This document shows, piece after piece, positions 35,849 to 48,118 of a stretch of DNA of 64,000 nt. The position numbers and the translations under genes are program-made. The stretch is from Portulaca oleracea (lineage: Eukaryota > Streptophyta > Magnoliopsida > Caryophyllales > Portulacaceae). The number at the start of each line of letters is the position of its first letter. Position 1 is the stretch's first letter. Location of the stretch: NCBI GenBank assembly GCA_029582165.1, contig CM055881.1:24967594-25031593 (forward strand). The letters are read 5' to 3'. The notes beneath the pieces were generated by a model, which saw nothing but the letters and a program-made list of their open reading frames with translations, searched no databases and had not been told where the DNA came from.

Positions 35849-38800
35849 ATATACGTCATTTTTCATATTTTACTTATTAATTTACAAAATAATAATAGTA
35901 CTTATTATTTCACACATTTCCATATTTAATTTATTTATTTACAAAATAATAGTAATATTTTAAATTACACACATTATTCATATTATACTTATTAAATAGT
36001 AATATTTTTATATTTCACACTTTCCTTTCATCTTTTATAAATTAATCTTTTTATGCACATTTTACTTATTTTGTACATTATAATATTTATAAATATATTA
36101 CTTTTATTTAGTTTTGATATAATCAAAGTAGTAATATTATCTTATATTCCATATTTTACACATTTAGTTAATGAAATATTATTAGTAAATTGTTTTACTT
36201 GATTTTTGAGAAAGTAAAGCACTTCCACCACCTCATCTCCCTATCAAAACCTTCATCTTCTTCATCAAGCTCCACCTCCTATGCCTATAAAACCAAAATC
36301 AAATTGAATACTCCTTTTCTCTCCATTTTATAATACATCCATAGTGGTGACTCACCAAAGCTATAAACCTACAAAATCTACTATAAATAGAATGCAAATC
36401 CACATCATACCATCGCCATCTTCTCCATCATCTTCTTCTCTGACCTATCTCAATTCAGCAACACCATCCACCATTATCACCACCTCCATTAACCACCAAC
36501 CACCACCAACCACCACCACGAACACCATCACCATCACCATCACCATCATCTACCACCACGCAACCACCATTTTTCTGCCGCCAATTGACACCAAGAGAAC
36601 CCGAAATCATCCATACCCATCTCAATTTCCAATCAACATCCAACCCAAAATCGAATCCAACTCACACCCATAACCCGAATTTACCAATTTAATATCGTAC
36701 TTACCAATTGGAGACAAAATCTCGCCGGAAACCGCCCTGAACCGACGCCAAAAATAGCCCAGAAACCCCGCTTTCCGCCTCTGTTCCGTGACGCCAGGAC
36801 CACCACCAAAGCTTCAGGTGCCTTCCGCCGTCGCCGGAGCAGTCATCGGCCACTGTCGACCACCGTCTTTCGCCGCCCAAAACCCCCCATCGGGCCCCTC
36901 TGCTGCCCCTTTCCTTCCTCTCTGCTCCCTGTGCGTTCCAAATAAAAGGGGAAAAGAAAACTAAGGCCCCTACTACTATTTTACAAACTTCCCCAAATCC
37001 ACATTCTCTTCTCTTTAGGCCTCTCTAAATTTACCTGCCCAAAACTCAATTTCTTGGGTAAACTTTCCAATCCAATCTTATATTTCAATTCCTACTAATT
37101 ATTTCAATTATTTACTCTTAATATTAATATTGTTACTATTTATTTATATATTTTATATTTATACAAGTCAGATTTCTCAAGTTAAAGGGAGGATTTATTA
37201 TTCCTTTTATCCACCAACTCAGGTATATTTCGATGACTGTAACCTTCGAAACTGTTAAAATGTAAAACCATAAGTTACTCTAATGAAAGAGAAATAATTA
37301 TTGTTTTCATTATTTTCAAACATCGTTTTATGACTAATATATGTCGACTCGTCCAATATTTATTTATTTATCTATTTATTTATTTATCTATTGATAATTT
37401 CCCATTGTCCATTTTATTTTTTTTCCATTGAGTTATTTTCGTTGTTCATTGTTCATTGTTCATTGTTTCTCAATCGGGTTGATCGGCCCGAGTGCATGCA
37501 TCTTCATGGTCCATTGTTTACCCAATCGAGGGGCTGACCGTCCTCGAGTGCATGTGCCGTTGGGAAGTAGTGCTGGAACGGGGTGCTGTCTTCCAAGATC
37601 CATTGATTAACCCCTATCACAATGTTCATTGCGTATTGTGTACTGTCTATTGTTTAATGTTTATTAATGACTATATCATGTTTAATTTACTTATGTGTTA
37701 TTCAATGTCTGTTACTGGCCTTATATGTGTTCTAACCGATGTTGCATTATTTTAACATTATTGTTACTATTTTATTTATATTATCTGGACAGAGTCCCAC
37801 ATTCAGATAATAACCTGCAACTGTTTGAGCATATTCTCCCCTCTCCCTCATTTCAAAATGAATTTTCACTGGGCCCCAATAAAATTATTTGTTTTAAAAA
37901 TGTTTTTACATTACAGTGTCGAATATATTGAGCTCCGTCTCATTTTCTCCATGTTTTTCAAATGTTTTGTTTTTAGGTATCAGCAGGACATTTTGGGCAG
38001 ATGCGTGGCAAGGATAACTCACATAGCATATCAGGCCGCCACATAGTTTATTAGTTTTAAGTTTCAATATTAGTAGTTGGTTCACCTCTTTAATTTGACC
38101 GCACCTTTTAATATTTTTCATTGTAGTTGAACAACCTTTTTATTTTCTAAGATTTTCCTTATGAAATATATTTCCGTTTTCAGTTATTTTCATAGCAAAA
38201 GCCTTGCTTTTCCTCGTGGGAAAGCGGCGTGACACTCTCGGATTTTTAAATACGCTTCCGCTAAATCAAGATTAAATGGATTAAAATATTGCTAAGTAAT
38301 ACCCCAAAAGTCGGGGCGTTACATTCAGTAGGAACGGTATTTGGGATCGGAATTCGCCGATTTTTTTTTGGATCGATAAATAAAAACATCCTCTAATTAT
38401 AAGTTGGTATTTTATTAAAGTACTGTTTTAAATTATTTATTAGTTTTAATTGTTACTTTTAAAATACTAGTGTTTATTACTTTCCACATTTATAGACTAT
38501 AGTCAGCAAGTGTGGTGTTGTTGGGCCCAGTGGGCTCTTTTTACTAGACTTTTTTACCATGTGTGCAAGCAACTTTTTATCCATAACCCTATCCCCCAGA
38601 AACCCTAACCCTAAGTCCCACAGCCACTTCCCCCAAATGTCTCTCCACTGCAGCTTCTCACCCTATCCTGCCGGCCCGAAACCGGCGACTGATGGCCGGA
38701 GATATCCTTGCCGGTAGAGTCGCAACACCTTCTCAATCAAAAACCCTCAATCTCTACCTCAAATAATCATAATTGGGTTATTCAATTTTTAGGTCTAGGG

Positions 38801-39084
38801 TTTTCGACTTTTCATTTGTCTTTTTCAAACTCAAGTGCCGGTGGCCGGAAATGGCGACTAGTGTCCGGCAAAACCCACCCTTGGTTTCGCAGCTTCCATC
38901 AACCAAAAAGCCCTCAATTTCCACTACAAATTGCCACCAGTGTTAGTGACAATTGGATCGCTCAAATTTGGTGATCTAAGTCGCGATCCTCACTAACCTA
39001 GGGCGCTATCGATTCCCGATTGGGATCGACAACCCCGGAACGGGGATCGGGGGGGTGACCGATTTAGGTAACTATGTAATGGAT

Positions 39085-39693
39085 AAATCCAATTTGGTAA
39101 CTTATAAAGGTTCAACAATGATTGCTTGTACTCTGCAAACTATCTGCATTTTGTTGAGATCATAAATCGGTGGTGGATACATGGAATACGGTCTCCAGCT
39201 CTTGTATTTCTTTGTTTTCTTTTTTTTTTTGAAGATCCATCCATAAGCCCCCTGTATTGAGCTTTTTCTGTTTATTTTTGTTTTTATAGTTCCTTCTGTT
39301 GAGAGGGTCGTTTACAGCACATGTTCCATCCATCAGAATGAAAATGGAGATGAGATACATTCCGTTTGCCCATAGGCCCCCTGCATTTTGCTGAATTCTG
39401 AAATCTATGCATGACCTGCTACTTGTGTGTCAATACAAAGCAAGTGGTACAATAAGATGTCTGTGAACAGGGCTTCTGTTTTAAGTTTGTTAGCCACTTC
39501 CTAAGACGTGTAAATTTCCGTAGACGTTTATCAATTATCCAGTCAGTATCGTCGTACGTCAAACTCTTAGTTTTAGAAGCACAATCTAGTCTCCTTACAG
39601 AGAGTAATGTCTATTAAGATAAGATTGGTTACATTTGGACATCTACAGACCTCTATCATTAGCGAGAGTCCAGATTGATGCTAGGAGTTGTTA
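39085..39693. other. Intergenic DNA, no gene seen
   Basis: T-run near 39220 and otherwise nothing assignable. Confidence 0.45.
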
Positions 39694-40062
39694 GGCCATT
39701 ACCAATGGTGGGTGAATTTTTACTCACTCATCTAATAAAATATCATAAATGGGGTCATGACTCAATTGAACCCAAAAGAATTTTTATAATAATAGGTGAA
39801 ATCTTACTCACCCAACCATTAAAATATTATAAATAAATGTAAAAAGAAAAAATGATAATAGAATTTAGTTTCATTATATCTTTCTCTTTCACATAAAAGA
39901 CAAAAAAGCACATGGGGCCCACATAATTTCTCTTTGCAAATCTACCCATGGATATGGATGGGAAATATTTTCCTCACCCACCATACATTGGATACATTTT
40001 TCTCACCCATATTTACCTTGACTTGTGTGCAAGTGAGAAAATTCTCACCATTGGTAGTGGCC
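39694..40062. mobile_element. Tourist-like MITE (PIF/Harbinger), TTA target duplication
   Basis: A 369-bp element with ends GGCCATTACCAATGGT and the inverse of GGCCACTACCAATGGT, flanked by TTA at 39691-39693 and 40063-40065. A 3-bp TTA/TAA duplication with GGCC-type ends is diagnostic for Tourist MITEs. Non-coding. Confidence 0.85.
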
Positions 40063-40814
40063 TTAGAAACATAGGGATGAAAATAATTTCATGTGGGTGT
40101 CTTTTGTCCCCTCCTATTTGTTCCTCAAATTCTTGAAAATGTTGATCGGTTTTCTCATATTTGATTACAGTGTGCTAATGAAATGTACAATAATTTCATG
40201 TGGTTAATGTACATTAATACTGTTAGATGAATATTTTTTACTAACATACTACATTTAGGAATTCATCCAAGCATCATATGTGTATAGATAATATTTTATA
40301 TGGATTCATACATGGTTATGTAGGAGATTTGATATTGGTGTATAGAGTTCAATGAGTTTTGCCCTTTCATTTACGACATATTATAAAGGTTGTTGCCCTT
40401 TCGACTTATATGATATTGTTTATGAATAAATAATGTCCCATGTTTCTTTTCCATGAAATGATAGCAACGAACGATTTCTAAATTATGGGTTAATTGAAAT
40501 TTATCTCTCTAAATTACAAACTGCAGGGTAAGATTGTTACATTCGACCACTCCATTTGCCGCCCGGAGAATATTTCGGAATATTGGTTTTTATCATTATA
40601 AATCGCTTCGTTTTTTTACTTGGATTGAGGATAAGTATGGTAATTTATTTATTTTTTAAAAACAAAAATAGCATATTTATTTTATTTATTATACTATTTA
40701 AAATTTAAAATTTTAAATACTTCGTACATCACAAGGATTAAAGACTAGTATATTCTAAAATATATATCCTTATGAAAATTTACATATTTTTATTTGTACC
40801 GTTTACACTAAAAA
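40063..40814. other. Intergenic DNA, no gene seen
   Basis: AT-rich sequence with no conserved coding block or recognisable element end. Confidence 0.45.
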
Positions 40815-40925
40815 TATATATATCATCTCTTAACCACAACCCTAAGTACTATCATTATCAAAATCGTATATATATATATATATCCTCTCTTAACCACAAC
40901 CCCAAGGATTATCATTATCAAAATC

Positions 40926-40990
<65 letters not shown>

Positions 40991-40998
40991 TATATATA
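40815..40998. repeat. Tandem duplication and (TA)n run at the LINE 5' junction
   Basis: A unit of about 55-60 bp (CTCTTAACCACAACCC...ATTATCAAAATCGT) occurs twice, at about 40825-40868 and 40887-40927. Each copy is followed by TA dinucleotides, the second by a long run (about 40937-40998). Confidence 0.8.
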
Positions 40999-41403
40999 TA
41001 TACCATGATTCATAGTGTGCAAACAGGCCAATGGAAGGCAATGCCCAAACCGCCAAAGGAACCTAAATAGAGTAGCAAGGAACCACCCTACCAACTCTAC
41101 AAAGGTCCAGCGCAACCCAACAACCCAATTCCAAGGCATCAAAATTAACTCAGAGAGCAGCAACCAACAAAACAGAGGCAAAAAACATCTCTGCAAGGCA
41201 TTAGCAAGCCCATCATACCACAATCGCAAGAGCAAAAGGTAATGCCAACAAGAGTAACAAATATCAATCCCAACCCATTTGCAAAAGGATCGAAACTGCA
41301 AGCACCCAGGAACAGGGAGTAGTAAAAACCACCTAGAAACACAGAGGCAGCAGATACACGGATGCAACAGATCCCAAGGTCGTTTTAAAATTGATTTGAT
41401 TTA

Positions 41404-44400
41404 ATGAAAATCCTGTGTTGGAATGTTCAGGGGGCGAAGAAATTGGCCTTTGGAATGAATTGAAATTTTTGCAACGAACTCTAAAGCCAGACATCCTTTT
41501 TATTCTTGAAACGATGGATTCGGAAGTAAATTCTCTAACTTTACTCAGGAAATTAGGATTCCAATCTTATGAATTTATTAATCCAGTTAATCATTCAGGA
41601 GGTCTATGGTGTGCATGGAACTCTAGTACTGTACAATTGCAAATTTGTCTTAAGGATGACCGGTTCTTTCATTGCTTAGTGGGTGACAAGATAACGCAAA
41701 CTGATTTTTCTCACTACCTGCTATGCGCCGACACAAGATAGGGATAAAGATATTTTTTGGGACAAACTTATGTCTCTCTCACAGTCAATCTCTGGACCTT
41801 GGTGCCTTATTGGAGATTTTAATGAGCTATTATCTGCCAATGAGAAAGTGGGTGGAGCCATGTTCACTACTAGCAGATATTATAGATTAAATAGGTTTCT
41901 TCTCAATTCAGGTTGCAATGATGCAGCTGCTGTAGGCCGACCTTTCACTCGGAAAAAACGTTGTAAAGGTCACTTAATTTGTGAAAAGTTGGATAGAGCC
42001 CTTTTCAGTCCTGAGTGGGAGGATGTGCATCCTCATTACCGTGTCTCCCATGGCCCTTTCACTTATTCGGATCATGCTTTTGTTATGTTGGACACTAAGC
42101 CTTGGATGGGAGATAGAAATTAAAGCGGCCAACTTTTAGATTCCAGCATGCTTGGTCGTCTTATGATAAAGTACATTCAATTATACGAACTAATTGGAAT
42201 GGCTATGTCCGCGGTTCTCCTCTTTTTAGAGTAGTTCAGAAATTAGCAAGGATTAAAAAAGACCTGAAGGTTTGGCACCGTAATACTTTTCATAATTTTG
42301 CTAATAAAATGAAGCTTAATGAGGAAAAACTACAATCTGTAGAAGCCCGCCTGATTGCTAATCCAAATAATAATCGGCTTAATGATTGGCATTTTCGTTT
42401 ATTAAAACAACGAGAACGAATGCTCCTTTTTAATCAAAAATATTGGGGACGGTTTGCCAGGAAAGATTGGCTCACAAAGGGTGATCAAAACTCGAGATTT
42501 TTTCATCATTCGATGAAAGCACGGAAAAACAGATCTCTCATCTCCAAACTAAAGGTTGATGATAATTTTTGGATTGACGATATTAATATGATCAAAGACC
42601 AATTTATTCAAGATTTCCAGGCCCGGGTTAAGAGTAACCATTCACGCTCTAGGAGAATTGATGTTAAGGTAGAGACTGAGCTTTCAATAGAAGACCGGGA
42701 AATGCTAGTCTAACCGGTCTCTGAGGAGGAAATTAAGCAGGCCGTTTTTCAGCAAGATAAATCCAAAGATCCTGGGCCTGATGGTTTTGGAATTGCTTTT
42801 TTCCAAAACCATTGGGCCGTAGTGAATCGGGAAGTAAGTGCTGCGGTTCAATATTTCTTCTAACACGGGAAACTGTTGCGACAAGTGAACCATACTCTAA
42901 TTGCGTTAATCCTTAAGGTTGTTAGCCCAGCAACAACTATTAATTTTAGGCCCCAATCAACCTTTGTAATAGTTTGTACAAAATAATCTCAACAGTTTTA
43001 GTTAATCGTCTACGATCTGTGTTGGACAAACTCATCAATCAGGTTCAGAGTGCCTTCATTCCTAGTCGCTCTATCCATGATAATATTCTCCTTGCACATG
43101 AAAATTTTAAGAAATTTCAAAATATGAAAGGCAAGAAAAGTTGGGTTGCCTTGAAATTAGATATGGAAAAGGCGTATGATAGGATAGAGTGGGATTACCT
43201 CAAGGAAATAATGATTAAATTTGGTTTTCCTGACCAGTGGATTACTTGGAATGTGTGACTACGGTGTCTTATTTGTTAGTAATTAATGGGGAATCGACTG
43301 AGTTTTTTTGTCCTACGAGGGATATCCGGCAAGATGACCCACTATCCCCTTACCTTTCCTGCTTTGTATGCAAGGACTTATCACGTCACTCTCCCAAGGT
43401 GCATCACCAAGGAATAGTGGCATTGGTGTTAAACTTACCCCGTCAGGGCAGAAAATTCCTTGTCTGTTTTTTGCAGACGATAGCTTACTTTTTTGTCGAA
43501 CCAAACAGGAAGATTGTCAAAGACTACATGCTATTTTGAATGAATTTTGTACAAGCTCAGGACAGTTGGTTAACTTTCATAGATCGTCCGCGCTTTTTTC
43601 AAAGAATGCCACCACCAGAGAAAAGCATATGGTGGCGGGTGTTTTTGGCATAAGTCAGCAAAATGCAATTGGGAAATATTTGGGGTATCCAATTTTTAAG
43701 GGCCGACCGTCCAAGGATACTTTTGCTTGTTTAGTTTCTAATGCTCAAGAAAAGTTGCAGCCTTGGAAGGCTAAGTACATTTCTAAAGCTGGTCGGGTCG
43801 TGCTTATTCAGTCTCATCTAGAGTCTGTTCCGTCCCATGCTTTGCAATACTTTAAGATTCCTACAAGTATTGCGAATCAGATTGATTCGATAAATAGGGC
43901 CTTCTTTTGGAAGGATTTAAACTCTAATAGAGGATTGCATATGGTTGCTTGGGACAAGGTTTGTCGGCCAAAAGCCTTAGGAGGCTTGGGATTAAGAAAA
44001 GCAGAGGCGGTAAATACGACCTTCATGTATAAGCTTCTCTGGAAAGTGATGTTTGGGGCTGGGATCTGGGTAGATCAAGTCCGGGCTAGATATGTGAAGA
44101 ATAAAGATATTTTTTCGATCAAGCCAAATGCTACGGGTTCTTGGGCTTGGAAGTCAATTTTGAAAGTCAGGGATACCTTTGCGAAGGGTCTTCATTGGCA
44201 GGTTGGTAATGGTGAACAGATAAACTTCTGGCTGGACAATTGGTGTGGACAAATGAGCCTTGCGGAAAAAATTCACGGCTCTGATTTTTCCAATTTAGAT
44301 ACCTCTCTAAGAGTGGCTCATTTCATTAAGGAGCATAAAACGTGGAACGAGGAGCTTCTTGGTCCCCTGGTCCCCCCTGATGTGTTAGGATCCATTAAAG

Positions 44401-47400
44401 CGATCCCAATTCCTTTTAATTCGATGGATGATGCCCTTTGTTGGGGTCTGACTAGTTCAGGAAAATTTTCAACAAAATCTGCTACTTGGCTAGTGTAACG
44501 CCCCAACCTAGGGTGGCTAGGCACGTCACTGCCGTGGGGTCCTCCTTGGACACCCACAAGGCTACCTAAACTCCAAACCATATTTATTCCCAAATATCAA
44601 AGAGCAGCGGAAGTCTTTGTCCATAACAAAACTCAAACTTAGGTCGTAGGAGTCAATCTAAAAATACAAATCCATACATACTTACATTCAACAAAGTCTA
44701 CACACCCAATACATCCGTATAAAACTTAATAACATATTCGAAATCAAACATATAACTCTAAGCCTCCTTCTTAGCCATAACTCCAAAAGACTTCAAGAGC
44801 TAGTCATTAAGGTTCTTTCCCGCCTTTCCGCTTTCAAAACCTGAAAAGAGGTGAGGTCATGAGCTCCACGAGCCCAGCGAATAATCCTTATCTCCCCCGT
44901 TGTTACACTTTGGACATTAACAAGTTAGCACATAAGCACATAAACACATTATCATAAACATATCATTACTTTCTAAGAATGCAACAACATAGGAAAGTGA
45001 CAAAGGGATCTATATCAAAGAATCACCATAAGCTCATATAACTCAAACATACATATCACGTAATTTACATAAACTATCACATTCTTATCAAAGCCACATC
45101 GCATTTCATAATCAAAGACACACATAATCACAATCTTCCCATTTCGGAAAGCTTAGCACAAATCACAACTATAACGTTCATATCGAAGTCACATCATATT
45201 TCATAATCGAAGTCATACATAATCACAATCTTCCAATATCGGAAGAGCTTAACACAAATCACAACATAACACAGTTTTAGGGGAACTCAACTTATAACTC
45301 ACTCAACGGACTAGCACCTATATATCACAAGGGTCACAAACACATCCTAGTGAACCAGAGACCCATCGTTCTAGAGCGCAGATATCCTCAATTCACAAAC
45401 TATGTGGTCACATTCATATCCTAGCGGACCGGGCAAAGCCCACTCAAGGTACCAACTAGGGACTCACATAGATCCAAAACAAATAGGCCGAAAATCACAT
45501 CCTGGTGGACCGGGCAGTGCCCACTCAAGGTACCTCCCAGGCGACCTGACATAAAGACACCACTACTATGGCCATTGTTCTAGAACAACACATAAGCAAT
45601 AGCCCAAAGCAAGACACAAATCTCATTCCCCAAAACTTAGTTTAATCACACCAAATAAGCATATATATTCAAAACTCCATAACTCTTAAAACAAGCATGC
45701 TAAATTCTTGAACTCTTAAACACGCATAGTATATACCATATAGAATTTACAGTAAAATTTAGATACATGAAAGCTAAATACATAATTAAGAAAAATCACA
45801 CAATTTCATCCAATTTGAACTGAAAAACAGGGCAGTTTCACTCTAAAATTTATATCTCACAGAATACAACTCCAAAATTCATGAAAATTTACCACAAGCT
45901 GTCTAATAACATCTCAAACCTACATTAAAAATTTCGTTCCATGTGGTTGAGCCAATAATTCACAAAAAATCAAACAGTAGCCCAGTCCCTATGCATACGA
46001 ATTTTTCTACTAATTTTCATTCATAAATTTTGTTCTCCAAACCCTAAAATTCAAGCAACAACCACAATCCAATACATGCAAATTCAGATTCATAACCAAA
46101 ACATCAAACTTCATCAAATTCATGTACTTTAACACTCCAACACATACAAATTAAGGGTGGGTTTCTAACAACTCCAATTAGGGTTTTCTACTCTTTTAAA
46201 CCCTAAAAACAACTCAAATTTTATGCAATTTCAAATTCGAGTATAAATTATAATCAAAATCTTTCCCTATCAATTTTATCAAAGAAAAGATAAGAAATAC
46301 TCACCAAAATAAGTAGAACAACACAATTTCGTAGGTCTCTGATTCTGGGCTATAACTCAAGTTAGAGATATCAAAACGACAATCACACCGTTGGATATGA
46401 AGAGGAACGTGTCACGAACAACATACTAAAATTTGAAGTCAATCGGAGGTCGTTTAGTCATCGATCGGAACCAAAAACCGGACTGCCAGCAACTCTCCTT
46501 CTTTCTCTCCCTTTCTCTCTCACTCTAAAATGTGTTGTGTGAAGAAACAGACGTGATAACCCCCCTCCCCTATTGTTTTTATTTTCTTTTCTCCTTTTCC
46601 CTTCATTCTCTTATTCTTTTTCCTTTTTCTTATTCCTTTTCCCTATCATACTAAATTAATACCAATACTAAAAAAATCTGGGGTGTTACAGCTAGCTCAC
46701 AATTGTATTGATTTCCAAAATACGTGGGAATTCAAGTGGATATGGAAGTTGAATATCCAACCCAAATTGAAAGTGTTTCTCTGGCAAATGTTGCAACATG
46801 TTCTCCCTGTTAAAGCACATCTTGCCTATCGTGGCATGAATATCCTTACTTTTTGTCCTCTTTGTAATTCTTCTCATGAGAGTGCAGATCATCTATTTCT
46901 GCATTGTGATTATGCTCAGGAAGTTTGGCAGTTGGCCAAGCTTCATGCTTGGCTCCCACTAGCCCTGGACTACAATGATACGCTTGACTCCTTTCTCAAC
47001 AGGTGTTGGAGATATTCTTCTAAGTCTGTTTTAGATAGAGTTGTAGCCTTGTTGTGGAGTGTTTGGAAGTCTAGGAATCTGGTGGTTTTCAGTCAACAAT
47101 CAACGATGCCTGGTAGTTCGTTGTTGTGTGCTAAGCGTGCCTCTGCGGAGTGGAGAATTAGGGACAGATTGGCTGATTCTGTTGGTGGGGGATAACAAAA
47201 TCTTCTTCTTCTCCGGCGACTGGGAGATGGGTTTCTTGGCCTAAACCTCCTGCGGGAATGATCAAAATCAATTCGGATGGGGCTAGGTGTGCTAGCTGTG
47301 CTGGTGGGGGTTACATCATAAGAAATGATCAAGGTCAGGTTCTTCGAGTAGCAGCCTCTAATTTGAACAACTCTTCTGTTTTAGTTGTTGAAGCTGTTGC

Positions 47401-47737
47401 TATGCGTAATGAGATCAGAGATGCTGTTTCCAATGGATACCGAAGGTTGGTCGTGGAAGGGGATAATATCACTCTTGTTAATGCGGTGAATGACATCTTT
47501 CATGTTCCTTGGGAGATCGCGTCGTTAGTTAAAGATATTCGAGCTTTTATGAGGGAGTGCAACGAAGTTGTGGTATACTATAAATTACGTGAAGGGAATC
47601 GTGCTGCAGATTGGTTAGCTAAGTTTGGGTTATCTTCGCAATCGCCTTGTTATTTTAGTTATAGTTTTCATAGAGATCTTTCTGTTATTGTAAGTGAGGA
47701 TGCGCTTGGGAGATCCCTTGAGAGAAGGGTTCCCTAG
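41404..47737 (+). pseudogene. LINE ORF2: endonuclease, reverse transcriptase, RNase H
   Basis: Starts MKILCWNVQG at 41404 and then shifts frame near 41440. Endonuclease motifs include GDFNELLS (about 41812) and SDHAF (about 42070). Reverse transcriptase shows LKLDMEKAYDRIEWDYL (about 43155), DDPLSPYL (about 43337, expected GDPLSPYLF) and FADDSLLFC (about 43470) in a different frame. The zinc-binding region after the insertion reads CPLCNSSHESADHLFLHC (about 46855). RNase H covers about 47260-47737 with NSDGA, a Glu-rich helix and EGDN. Several stops and frameshifts (about 41455, 41740, 42121, 42711, 42863, 43257) make it non-functional. Omitting the insertion and one GCTAG copy, the frame runs straight through the insertion point. 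Confidence 0.88.
44494..46690. mobile_element. Solo LTR (TGTAAC...GTTACA) inserted in the LINE
   Basis: A 2197-bp insertion begins TGTAACGCCCC and ends GGGGTGTTACA, flanked by GCTAG at 44489-44493 and 46691-46695. No internal region or second LTR is present, so a solo LTR left by recombination is the simplest reading. It holds a tandem duplication of about 115 bp (about 45105-45260, ending TTCGGAAAGCTTAGCACAAA) and repeats of GGACCGGGCA...CCCACTCAAGGTACC (about 45425 and 45510). Its ends resemble the LTR at 26915-38323. Confidence 0.85.
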
Positions 47738-47811
47738 TGTTTGTTGCTTTACCCTTTCTATAAATATATATATATATATATTGGACACATGTTTAAATGA
47801 GATGCATAATT

Positions 47812-48118
47812 TACTCGTGGTAGTTGTAAGGGTTGACAACCACTATAAATTTAACCACCATAAGTAAAATAAATATTAATTGTGTTAAGTTTTATCTTTA
47901 CCATTAATTTTTTTATTTAGCATAAAATTATAAAATATATTTTTATTGGTTTAAAAATTAGCGTTAAGATATTTAAATTTTTAAAAATTTAATAAAAATT
48001 TTTAATTAAGAAAATATATTTTATAATGTTGTATTAAATAAAAAATAAACGGTAAAAATAAAAATTGACACATATATGAATGTAATTTATTTTCATAGTG
48101 GTGATTACCATAGTTGAT
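47812..48118. mobile_element. Possible foldback element
   Basis: Left sequence GTGGTAGTTG...TTAGCATAAAATTATAAAATATAT pairs imperfectly with a right arm ending GGTGATTACCATAGTTG. The outer words recall the CTACCATAGTTGAA family at 33936. Ends and target duplication unclear. Confidence 0.35.

Larger units (their letters stand above)
26915..38323. mobile_element. TGTAAC...GTTACA LTR (probably solo), itself split
   Basis: Begins TGTAACACCTCG and ends GGGGCGTTACA, flanked by TTCAG at 26910-26914 and 38324-38328 (5-bp duplication typical of LTR elements). Removing the inner insertion leaves about 2.5 kb (26915-26973 plus about 35849-38323), which looks like one long LTR. It includes a TATA-like CTATAAAACC at about 36284, a CCACCA/CCATCA simple repeat (about 36490-36560) and a GC-rich CGCCGG stretch (36720-36900). 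No gag or pol belongs to this level. Confidence 0.7.
26818..39075. mobile_element. Outer MULE-type repeat, split by nested insertions
   Basis: Ends ATAGTTGCC (26818) and GGTAACTAT (to 39075) are inverted and flanked by GTAATGGAT at 26808-26816 and 39076-39084, a 9-bp duplication. The native element is only about 850 bp (26818-26914 plus 38329-39075) and is rich in GGATCGGGG/CCCCGATCC words. Its right part holds a leader-like stretch with GAAACCCTAACCCTAAG and Pro/Gly-type GCCGG repeats, perhaps captured gene leader. Everything else between the two parts arrived later. Confidence 0.7.
41005..47740 (+). mobile_element. L1-type LINE retrotransposon, decayed, interrupted by an LTR
   Basis: The order is a remnant with Gln/Thr/Lys-rich frame (about 41031-41400, probably the tail of ORF1), endonuclease, reverse transcriptase, CCHH-type zinc knuckle and RNase H, which is the plant L1 ORF2 layout. 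ORF2 is split by a 2.2-kb insertion at 44494-46690. The 5' part is truncated next to a (TA)n run. The 3' end after 47737 is followed by a short TA run (47764-47780) instead of an obvious poly-A. Flanking target duplications were not resolved. Confidence 0.85.

Noticed and set aside
36344..36673. 109-codon Thr/Pro-rich frame
   Set aside because: Produced by CCACCA/CCATCA simple repeats in an LTR.
38590..38612. Telomere-like AAACCCTAACCCTAA
   Set aside because: Only two units, in a leader-like GC-richer context; no array.
40918..41367. 149-codon minus-strand frame
   Set aside because: Its end is a translated TA repeat, and the opposite strand reads as a decayed LINE ORF1-like frame leading straight into ORF2.
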